From Pontibacter coccineus (GTDB taxonomy: Bacteria > Bacteroidota > Bacteroidia > Cytophagales > Hymenobacteraceae), in contig NZ_JAUOTN010000003.1 in NCBI RefSeq assembly GCF_030546575.1, positions 434,001-498,000 on the forward strand: 64,000 bases of DNA, given 5' to 3'. The notes beneath the pieces are model-generated. The model did not search any database, was not told where the DNA came from, and saw nothing but the letters and a program-made list of their open reading frames with translations. The position numbers and the translations under genes were made by a program. Positions 53,378 through 61,107 of this stretch are shown piece by piece (positions within the stretch are counted from its first letter, which is position 1; every line of letters begins with the position of its first letter).

Positions 53378-56098
53378 CTAGCGTGCGATCACCATCTTCA
53401 TGGTCGATGTTTTTCCGTTTGTGTTGATGCGGTACAGGTATGTTCCACTCGGGAGGGTGCTGCCATCGAATTTCACCTCATGGTTGCCAGGCTGCTTCGC
53501 TTCCGAAACAAGTGTTCTGATCTTCTTGCCCATGATGTCCATCACCTCCATCGTCACGAAGCCTTCGTTCTCCAGGCTGTATTGGATGGTAGTGGTCTCG
53601 GCGAAAGGGTTTGGGTAGGCGATGGTTTTCGTGTGGGTCGCTTCTGCCATCTGTATAGCCGAGGCGCTTGCAGCGGCCAGTTCGTTCCAGCCGTTGAAGG
53701 TGCGCGTCACGATCACGGCAAATTCAGCGCGGGTCACGTTTGCTTTTGGCTTAAAGGTGGCGTGCAGCACTGGCTGCAGGTCGTGTGGCCCCTGCGTGAC
53801 AGCGTAGAAAGCATTGATTAGGTTCAGCTCCAGTGCCACGCTCACGTAGCCTTCCAGACCGGCAGGTATATCCCTGGCGTCTTCTATCGGGTAAGTGGTG
53901 CCGTTGAGCGTTACGGTTGGCGCAGTGCCATTTCGTTTAATCGCCTCAGCTTCCTGGCCAAGCGCCTGCACCAGCGAGTAAGCGAGGCTCGCTCTGCTCA
54001 CGGTGCCGGTTGGGCTGAATTTGCCGGCAGCGGTCGGCGTCATCAATCCGTTGAGGGTATGGAAACCGTCCCGCATGGCAGCGCCTTTTGCCGTAACTGA
54101 TTCTGCCAGCAGTTTCTGTCCTGCCGCCACGTCAGTGAAAGAAACCGCTCCGTTCGTCGGGATATACTGCCGTACGCCTTGGCCCATCATCAGGTAATCG
54201 GCCAGCTCGATGCGCTTCAGCAAGGCATCCGGCTTATAGGTGCCATCGCTGAGGCCATCCACTAACCGATCTCCAACGGCCATTTCTATGGCCGACCGGG
54301 CAGGGTGACTGGCAATGTCGCTCAGCCCTGAAGTGCCCAGAGTCTGTGTTTGTGTAATTTTTACGTCCATCGTTTCCGGGAAGGCTACGCCCTGCAAGCC
54401 ATATACGACTGCTTTCCACTGGCCGGCCATGGGGTTTGCAACCGTAACCGAGCGGTCGGTATACAAGGTAAATAGGGCGGAGATACCCGAGCCATAGGTG
54501 GTGCCGTCAGGGGCAACCAAACGCAGGCCAACTGTGTTACCCGTTTCGCCAAGCAGGCCTGTTGCATACATCTTGGCTTCTATACCTGTCACGCCAGGGG
54601 CTACATCAAATGTGCTTTCGTTCGTTGCGGCAGTTGCCGGGTTGTAGGCGATACGCATGGTCTGTTCTGCGGCCGAGGAGTTGATGTTGCTGTTGAATTT
54701 TCTGGTGATATTCAGCTGAGAGCCAAAGGACGTGTTTCGGAAGATATGATCCACGGCGGCATAAGCGTTCACGTAGCCTGCGCCCACCTCCCAGGGCTCA
54801 CGGCCCGGTATGTTGGTGGCGGTCTGCTGCAGAATTGACTTTACCTGGTCCGGTGTCAGGGCCGGGTTCGCTTCCAGCATAAGGGCGACGATGCCTGCCA
54901 CGTGCGGGGTGGCCATGGAGGTACCGCTCATGTGGGTGTAGAAGGGTACCTCGGCGGGCTCAAGTGTTTCCACGTCCTGTTGGGCTGCAAGAGAAGCGAC
55001 AGGGCCAATCACTCTGGTGGAAACTACGTCCACGCCTGGGCCAACGATGGTTGGTCTGTTCTCAACTGTCCAGATTTTGCCATCATAGGTCAGCGTCTCT
55101 TTGTGGTTCTTCACACCTCTGGATGAGAAGTCGGCCAGCCTGCCGTAGCGATCGCCGGCGCCAACAGAGATCACCCAGGGGGCGATGGCGTAAGGGTTAT
55201 GCGTATCGGAACCCGGGCCTTCGTTGCCGGCGGCAAATACTGAGATGATGTTCTTTTTGTAAGCGGCCAGCGAGGCCACGTTCACAGGGTTGTTCACATC
55301 AAAGGGGCCCGATGAACCCCATGAGTTGCTGATGACGCGGATGCCATAACGCGCCTGGTTCAGCATGACCCAATCATAGGCGCCCAGTGCGTCCAGAATA
55401 AAAAGCGCTCCTCCTGAGCCATAACCGATCAGGTCAGCTCCGGTTGCCACGCCCGCATACTTGCCTTTCGACATAGTGCCCAGGCCCCCTACAGAGCCGG
55501 CGCAATGCGTGCCGTGGCCGGAGTTGGTGTCGGTGTTCGGCACATTCTCCAACCAAACAGGTGGTAGCAGGGCCGAAAGGCTGTTCAGGTTGGTAGTGCC
55601 CAGTACGTTCTGCTTCAGGTTTTTGCCTAGTTTCAGGTCCTCGTGGGTGCCGTCAACGCCGCTGTCATTTATAACGACTGTCACACCCTTTCCTGAAACC
55701 GGGAGCCCGCCGTTTCTGGTCGTCATCTCCATGTCGTTGCGGAGACGCTGCACACCTGTCAGGTGCGTGTCGTGGTGGTTAAAGTAGGTCAGCTTTTTAT
55801 TGAGGTAGATAGAGCGTACCTGCGAGTTTCTGGCCAGGGCATCTACCTGCACACTGGTTGCCAGCACGCCGACAATGGGCAAGGTCTGCAAAGAGACACC
55901 AGTCGTGATGCCGAGTAGCTTTAACGATAAAATGTTGGTGGTGCTCGGCGCTTTATCTCCGTGGAAAGTGACGATTACCTGCTGTGGCAGTAGCGACGAC
56001 TGCAATGCCTGCCGCAACTCGGGGTCGACGGTAGCTTGTGCAAACGCACTACTTGCAAGGAAGAATAGTGCGGCAACCAATGTAAAGAATCTGTTCAT
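53378..56098 (-). CDS. T9SS-secreted subtilisin-like protease with SLH repeats
   Basis: The ATG at 56098 (MNRFFTLVAALFFLASSAFAQ) gives a clean signal peptide and 906 residues; 10 extra residues upstream are excluded. An inhibitor I9-like propeptide (about 25-95) precedes an S8 domain with the triad Asp145 (INDSGVDGTHED), His195 (SGHGTHCAGS) and Ser394 (SGTSMATPHVAG). After a beta-sandwich come S-layer-homology repeats at about 593-640, 650-705 and 745-805. The C-terminal 80 residues (YPNPFAETTTIQYSLE to KMVIAR) are a type A sorting domain for T9SS export. It likely works at the cell surface as a protease; SLH modules may fix it to the envelope. Confidence 0.92.
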   Translation of the reverse strand: MNRFFTLVAALFFLASSAFAQATVDPELRQALQSSLLPQQVIVTFHGDKAPSTTNILSLKLLGITTGVSLQTLPIVGVLATSVQVDALARNSQVRSIYLNKKLTYFNHHDTHLTGVQRLRNDMEMTTRNGGLPVSGKGVTVVINDSGVDGTHEDLKLGKNLKQNVLGTTNLNSLSALLPPVWLENVPNTDTNSGHGTHCAGSVGGLGTMSKGKYAGVATGADLIGYGSGGALFILDALGAYDWVMLNQARYGIRVISNSWGSSGPFDVNNPVNVASLAAYKKNIISVFAAGNEGPGSDTHNPYAIAPWVISVGAGDRYGRLADFSSRGVKNHKETLTYDGKIWTVENRPTIVGPGVDVVSTRVIGPVASLAAQQDVETLEPAEVPFYTHMSGTSMATPHVAGIVALMLEANPALTPDQVKSILQQTATNIPGREPWEVGAGYVNAYAAVDHIFRNTSFGSQLNITRKFNSNINSSAAEQTMRIAYNPATAATNESTFDVAPGVTGIEAKMYATGLLGETGNTVGLRLVAPDGTTYGSGISALFTLYTDRSVTVANPMAGQWKAVVYGLQGVAFPETMDVKITQTQTLGTSGLSDIASHPARSAIEMAVGDRLVDGLSDGTYKPDALLKRIELADYLMMGQGVRQYIPTNGAVSFTDVAAGQKLLAESVTAKGAAMRDGFHTLNGLMTPTAAGKFSPTGTVSRASLAYSLVQALGQEAEAIKRNGTAPTVTLNGTTYPIEDARDIPAGLEGYVSVALELNLINAFYAVTQGPHDLQPVLHATFKPKANVTRAEFAVIVTRTFNGWNELAAASASAIQMAEATHTKTIAYPNPFAETTTIQYSLENEGFVTMEVMDIMGKKIRTLVSEAKQPGNHEVKFDGSTLPSGTYLYRINTNGKTSTMKMVIAR

Positions 56099-56582
56099 AG
56101 GTGAGCTGTTTTTGGTTAGAAATGGCACTGAAATAGAATAGTAGAGAGCGTGACTATTCTATCATCAGTGATTATCAGCTTTATACTTGGTTTGTACTAT
56201 ATTGTTTTGTGTTAAATTGTAAAGAATAAGAATTTTAAAAAAGGTGCCAATTCAATGGTTAAACACCTTGTTTTCAATCTGTAAATCGAGCTGTAGATTT
56301 CCATAATATATAAATATAACATGCTATGATAAGGAGAATAGTGATGGTATTAAAGTAAGAAATAATTGATATTTTTGTATTGTTTTGGAGTAAAATACAG
56401 GTAAGGTAGTGTCGTGTGAAAAAACGCGCACCTTGTACAGCCTCTCCCCGTGGAATTCATTTCTCTTGCACACGCCTTTAGAGGGTATAACTTGCCAGCG
56501 GCCCTTATTTGGTATTCTGGCTAAACTTTCCTAAATCATTAGCCCAAACAAACTGATCTGTAATCTTTTCGCTCACCTTTAC
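56099..56582. other. Divergent intergenic region, subtilase and BNR protein
   Basis: The 484 bases lie between two divergent genes. 56150-56400 is very AT-rich and should hold promoters. No perfect TAnnTTTG is seen. One TATA motif (GGTATA) is near 56484. No gene is claimed. Confidence 0.45.
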
Positions 56583-59500
56583 ATGAAAAGCACCTTTCTT
56601 AGAACAGGCACCACGGCTTGCCTGCTGCTGGCACTGACCTTGTCTTCGCCAGAGGCGATGGCCCAGAAACAAAAGCCGCGCAGTAGCAAGCAAAAAGAAA
56701 CTGCGGCACCCTTTGATGCCAAACTTTACAATGGCGTGACCTGGCGCTCCATTGGTCCCTTTCGGGGCGGTCGTTCGGCAACCGTAACGGGCGTGCCCGG
56801 TAAACCAAATCTGTATTACATGGGCACCGTGGGCGGGGGCGTCTGGCGCACCTCCGATGGCGGCTCCACCTGGGAAAACATATCGGACGGTTTCTTCGGC
56901 GGCTCCATTGGCGCCGTGGCGGTGAGTGAGGCCGACCCCAATGTAATGTATGTCGGAGAAGGGGAGAAGACGGTGCGCGGCAACGTGTCGTCGGGCCACG
57001 GTATGTGGCGCTCAGTGGATGCTGGCAAAACCTGGGAGCAAATCGGGTTGAAAGACTCCAAGCACATTGGCCGCATTCGCATCCATCCGCAGAACCCGGA
57101 CATCGTGTATGTGGCGGTGATGGGTGATCTGTACAAATCGCATGAAGAACGTGGTGTGTTCAAGAGCACCGACGGCGGCAAGACCTGGAAGAAGACCTTG
57201 TTTGCCAACAAAGACGCCGGTGCCGTGGACCTGATCCTCGATCCGAACAACCCGCGCCACCTATACGCCACCACCTGGAATGTGCGCCGCAACCCGTATA
57301 GCCTTTCTTCCGGCGGACCTGGTTCGGGCATTTGGAAAAGCACCGATGGCGGCGATACCTGGAAAGACATCTCGAAGAATGAAGGCCTGCCGAAAGGAAC
57401 ATTGGGCATAATCGGGGTGACCGTTTCGCCAGTGAATTCCAACCGCGTTTTTGCCATGGTAGAGGCGGAGGAAGGCGGCTTGTTCCGCTCCGACGACAGC
57501 GGCCTGACCTGGCAGAAGGTGAACGACGACCGCAACCTGCGCCAGCGGGCCTGGTACTATACCCGCGTGTATGCCGACCCGAAAGACGAGGACGTGGTGT
57601 ACGTGCTGAACGTGGCCTACCACCGCAGCAAGGATGGCGGCAAGACCTTTAGCTCCGCCTACGCGGGTCACAGCGACCACCACGACCTGTGGATCGCACC
57701 GGAAAACCCTTCCCGTATGGTGATCGCCGATGACGGTGGCGCACAGGTGACTTCTGACGGCGGCATGAACTGGAGCACCATGAATAACCAACCAACCGGC
57801 CAGTTCTACCGCGTAGTCACCGACAACCATTTCCCGTACCGTATCTACGGCGCGCAGCAGGACAATTCGACCGTGCGCATCAGCCATCGCTCCAACGGGT
57901 ATAGTATTACAGAAAATGACTGGGAGGAAACTGCCGGATCGGAGAGTGCGCACCTGGCGGTAAACCCGGAGAACCCGGAAATTGTGTACGGCGGTAACTA
58001 CGGCGGCTTTCTGTCGCGGGTGGACCACAGCAACGGGCAGGAGCGGGTGATCAATGTATGGCCGGACAACCCGATGGGCCATGGCGCGGAAGGCATGAAG
58101 TACCGCTTCCAGTGGAATTTCCCGATCATGTTTTCGCCCAACGACCCGAAAAAACTCTACACCACGTCCAACCACGTGCACGTGACCTACAACGAGGGGC
58201 AGTCGTGGGAGACCATCAGCCCGGACCTGACGCGAAACGACTCAACGAAGCTTGGTCCATCCGGCGGTCCGATCACCAAAGACAACACGAGCGTAGAATA
58301 CTACGGCACCATTTTCGCCATCAGCGAGTCGCCTGTGGAGCCGGGCGTGATCTGGACTGGTTCTGATGACGGCCTGCTGCACGTGACCCGCGACAATGGC
58401 AAAAACTGGACAAAAGTGCAGCCGAAAGGCATGCCGGAGTGGATCCAGATCAACAGCATCGAGGCCCACCCAACCCAGAAAGGCGCCGCCTATGTGGCCG
58501 CCACCATGTACAAGTCCGGCGACTTCAGCCCCTACCTATACAAGACCACCGACTATGGCAAGTCCTGGACGAAGATCACGGCAGGTATACCGGGTCACCA
58601 CTTTACCCGCGTTGTGCGCGCCGATCCGAAGCGGCAGGGGTTGCTGTACGCCGGCACAGAATACGGTATGTATGTGTCGTTCAACGACGGGCAAAGCTGG
58701 CAGCCCTTCCAACTGAACCTGCCGATCGTGCCGATCACGGACCTCACCATCAAGAACGACAACCTGATTGCCGCCACGCAGGGCCGCAGCTTCTGGATCA
58801 TCGACGATCTGACGCCTTTGCACCAACTGAACCAAGGTATAGCCAACAGCAAGTTTCACCTGTACAAGCCGCTGGATACTTATAAAATGGACGGTGGCAG
58901 TCGCGGTCTTTCTAAAACAGCGGGCGAGAACCACCCGGGAGGTGTGATGGTGCACTTCTACCTTCCACAGAAACCCGACTCGGCGACGGTGGTGCAGCTG
59001 GAAATCATGGACCAAAACGGCAAACTGATTCGCAGCTACGTGAGCAATGCCAAAGAGAAGAAGGACAAGCTGGAGGTGAAGGAAGACTTGAACCGCTTCG
59101 TGTGGGACATGCGCTACCCGGAAGCCAGCAAGTTTGACGGCATCATCCTATGGGGTGGTGGTCTGCAGGGGCCGAAGGCTATACCTGGAACCTACAAAGC
59201 AAAACTCACGGTGAACAAAGAAAGCCAGGAAACGGGCTTCACCATACTGCCGGACCCACGCACCAAAGCTACGCCGGAGGACAGAGCGGCACAGTTTACC
59301 TTCCTGAACGAGGTGCGCGAAAAACTCACCGAAACGCACGACGCGATCAAAGACATCCGCACCATGCGTGCGCAGCTGAACACGCTCAAAGGCAACCTGA
59401 AAGGGCAGGAGAATTACAAAGACGTAGTCGAGTCTGCCACCGTCATCGACAAGAAGATCACGGCCATTGAAGAGGCGCTGTACCAGACCAAGAACCGCAG

Positions 59501-59768
59501 CGGCCAGGACCCGCTCAACTACCCAATCCGCCTTAATAACAAGCTGGCGAACCTGGTGGGGCAGGTGAGCACCGGCGACTTCCGCCCAACCAATCAGGCC
59601 TATGCCTTCAAGCAGGAAATCACAGCCCAGATCGATGAGCAGTTGAATCTGTTCAGGCAAGTGCAGGCGCAGGATGTGCCGGCCCTGAACAAATTAGTGA
59701 AGGAGAAAGGCGTGGATGCGATCTCAGTGAAGAAAGCAGCGGCAGCTCCGGCAACAGGCTCTTTATAA
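56583..59768 (+). CDS. Secreted BNR/sortilin-like propeller protein, second copy
   Basis: The 1061-residue protein has a signal peptide (1-28) and two seven-bladed-like propellers with Asp-box repeats: VWRTSDGGSTWEN, MWRSVDAGKTWEQ, VFKSTDGGKTWKK, IWKSTDGGDTWKD, LFRSDDSGLTWQK. It is homologous to the protein at 48145 (NPRNP, GRIRIHPQNPDIVYVA) but with a longer C-terminal region (about 760-1061), which includes a beta domain and a helical part rich in charged residues. No catalytic residues can be named. It probably binds proteins or peptides in the periplasm. An inverted octamer pair and a terminator follow. Confidence 0.87.
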   Translation: MKSTFLRTGTTACLLLALTLSSPEAMAQKQKPRSSKQKETAAPFDAKLYNGVTWRSIGPFRGGRSATVTGVPGKPNLYYMGTVGGGVWRTSDGGSTWENISDGFFGGSIGAVAVSEADPNVMYVGEGEKTVRGNVSSGHGMWRSVDAGKTWEQIGLKDSKHIGRIRIHPQNPDIVYVAVMGDLYKSHEERGVFKSTDGGKTWKKTLFANKDAGAVDLILDPNNPRHLYATTWNVRRNPYSLSSGGPGSGIWKSTDGGDTWKDISKNEGLPKGTLGIIGVTVSPVNSNRVFAMVEAEEGGLFRSDDSGLTWQKVNDDRNLRQRAWYYTRVYADPKDEDVVYVLNVAYHRSKDGGKTFSSAYAGHSDHHDLWIAPENPSRMVIADDGGAQVTSDGGMNWSTMNNQPTGQFYRVVTDNHFPYRIYGAQQDNSTVRISHRSNGYSITENDWEETAGSESAHLAVNPENPEIVYGGNYGGFLSRVDHSNGQERVINVWPDNPMGHGAEGMKYRFQWNFPIMFSPNDPKKLYTTSNHVHVTYNEGQSWETISPDLTRNDSTKLGPSGGPITKDNTSVEYYGTIFAISESPVEPGVIWTGSDDGLLHVTRDNGKNWTKVQPKGMPEWIQINSIEAHPTQKGAAYVAATMYKSGDFSPYLYKTTDYGKSWTKITAGIPGHHFTRVVRADPKRQGLLYAGTEYGMYVSFNDGQSWQPFQLNLPIVPITDLTIKNDNLIAATQGRSFWIIDDLTPLHQLNQGIANSKFHLYKPLDTYKMDGGSRGLSKTAGENHPGGVMVHFYLPQKPDSATVVQLEIMDQNGKLIRSYVSNAKEKKDKLEVKEDLNRFVWDMRYPEASKFDGIILWGGGLQGPKAIPGTYKAKLTVNKESQETGFTILPDPRTKATPEDRAAQFTFLNEVREKLTETHDAIKDIRTMRAQLNTLKGNLKGQENYKDVVESATVIDKKITAIEEALYQTKNRSGQDPLNYPIRLNNKLANLVGQVSTGDFRPTNQAYAFKQEITAQIDEQLNLFRQVQAQDVPALNKLVKEKGVDAISVKKAAAAPATGSL

Positions 59769-59783
59769 GGTATAGTTATACCT
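59768..59783. repeat. Inverted iterated motif AGGTATA-GT-TATACCT
   Basis: Two seven-base arms separated by two bases, directly after the BNR gene stop at 59766-59768 and ahead of its terminator. Confidence 0.8.
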
Positions 59784-59793
59784 GAGAAAACGG

Positions 59794-59828
59794 AAAGCCC
59801 TGCCAGCAATGGCAGGGCTTTCTTGTTA
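59794..59828. terminator. Terminator after the second BNR gene
   Basis: An 11-base perfect stem (AAAGCCCTGCC/GGCAGGGCTTT) with a six-base loop is followed by CTTGTT. It serves the + gene and perhaps the convergent lipoprotein gene. Confidence 0.9.
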
Positions 59829-59914
59829 GAATAAATTTACGTTCCTCGGTTCCTGGCAAATTTCTCAAACAGGCAGAGCTTTACGGTTGCTACAGGTATA
59901 AAACAGGAAAGCAC

Positions 59915-60388
59915 CTACTTCTTCTTCTCCACCACCAAAGCCGCTTTTTGCACTTCGCCTTCGTGGGCCTGGCCGGGATACGGTTTTACACCTTTCAGGG
60001 TGAAGGTATAGTTAACGCCGCCGACCTCTGCCGCCAGGGTATGGGTTTCTCTGGCGCCATCGGTTCCGCAGTCGCCGATGCAAAGCGTAATGTTCTCGTT
60101 CGCGCCCTGGCTGTTGGAGGCCCGCAGCGCAACAGTGGCGTTACCCGCCGTCACACAGGTAACATCAATCGGGCAGCGGGAATCCTGGATACTTTTCAGA
60201 GCAACGATCAGGCGGCGGGGAACACCCTCGCCGTACATCGTAATTTGCCCATACTGCTGCAGGAGCGCCTCCTGTCCAAACTTCAGGTCGCCGTCTTCTT
60301 GCTTGGAAGAGGCGACTTCGTGTACTTCTTCTGGCTGACACTCGGTGAGGAGTGCCAAAGCAAGCAGAGGATAAAACAGTTTAATCAT
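59915..60388 (-). CDS. Small lipoprotein of unknown function
   Basis: The 157-residue protein has a 16-residue signal with lipobox LLTEC (Cys17) and a mature part of mainly beta type. One region, IQDSRCPIDVTCVTAGNATVALRA, resembles a widespread Bacteroidota lipoprotein family with two Cys; another Cys pair is in LCIGDCGTDG. I do not know a function. It is convergent with the BNR gene and divergent from the PepSY gene. Confidence 0.75.
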   Translation of the reverse strand: MIKLFYPLLALALLTECQPEEVHEVASSKQEDGDLKFGQEALLQQYGQITMYGEGVPRRLIVALKSIQDSRCPIDVTCVTAGNATVALRASNSQGANENITLCIGDCGTDGARETHTLAAEVGGVNYTFTLKGVKPYPGQAHEGEVQKAALVVEKKK

Positions 60389-60535
60389 ATATTTATTGGT
60401 TAATCAACCTTAGGAGCCCATAAAACGGAGAATGGTTGCAATTAGTACGCAAATTTTAAAGACTAGTGTCGCCACATTGTTTATCTGCCGCAATTGTTGG
60501 ATATTGGGCTTCCATACCTATCCTAACCTATTTAC

Positions 60536-61102
60536 GTGAGTACCAGTACTGCTACCCTTGTGAAACAGAAAGTAAGGACGCTTGCCGACCGGCTGCGAAA
60601 CTTTCGGACTTACCACCGCTACCTGGGGCTCTTTATGGGCGTGTTTATCCTGATCAGCAGCACGACAGGTATACTGCTGGGCTGGAAAAAAGATGTGGAC
60701 CTGCTGCAACCGCCCACTCAAAAAGGCGCCAGCACAGACCTGCAACAGTGGCTGCCGCTGGCTGAGTTGTCAGCACGATCGCTTGCTGGTCTGGATTCTG
60801 CGCAGGCGATCAGCAACAACCCCATCGACCGCATCGAAGCCCGCCTGGATAAAGGCATCGTCAAAACCATTTTTACGGAAGGCAGCTGGGAAGTGCAGCT
60901 GGATGCGAGCACCGGCAAAGTGTTGTCTGTCGCCCGCCGCCACTCCGACTGGATCGAGAAAATACACGACGGCTCCATCATCAGCGATCTTTTCAAACTT
61001 ATTTCCATGAACGTACTGGGCCTGGGGCTGCTGATCCTCTCCGTCACAGGATTCTTCCTGTGGTTCTACCCACGGCAGATCAGAAAGATCAAGAGCGAGT
61101 AA
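60536..61102 (+). CDS. PepSY-associated membrane protein
   Basis: The GTG start at 60536 gives 188 residues. There is an N-terminal membrane segment (about 29-48, GLFMGVFILISSTTGILLGW) with a short basic stretch before it (FRTYHRYLG), a PepSY-like periplasmic part (IEARLDKGIVKTIFTEGSWEVQLDASTGKVLSVARRHSDW), and a C-terminal membrane segment (about 160-178). PepSY-TM proteins are often found with siderophore or haem receptors and may act as ferric reductase-like partners. The TonB receptor starts six bases downstream, so the two are co-transcribed. Confidence 0.87.
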   Translation: MSTSTATLVKQKVRTLADRLRNFRTYHRYLGLFMGVFILISSTTGILLGWKKDVDLLQPPTQKGASTDLQQWLPLAELSARSLAGLDSAQAISNNPIDRIEARLDKGIVKTIFTEGSWEVQLDASTGKVLSVARRHSDWIEKIHDGSIISDLFKLISMNVLGLGLLILSVTGFFLWFYPRQIRKIKSE

Positions 61103-61107
61103 GCAGC

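Noticed and set aside
61060..61107. Upstream extension of the TonB receptor
   Set aside because: It lies inside the PepSY gene in another frame and would hide the signal peptide that begins at 61108.
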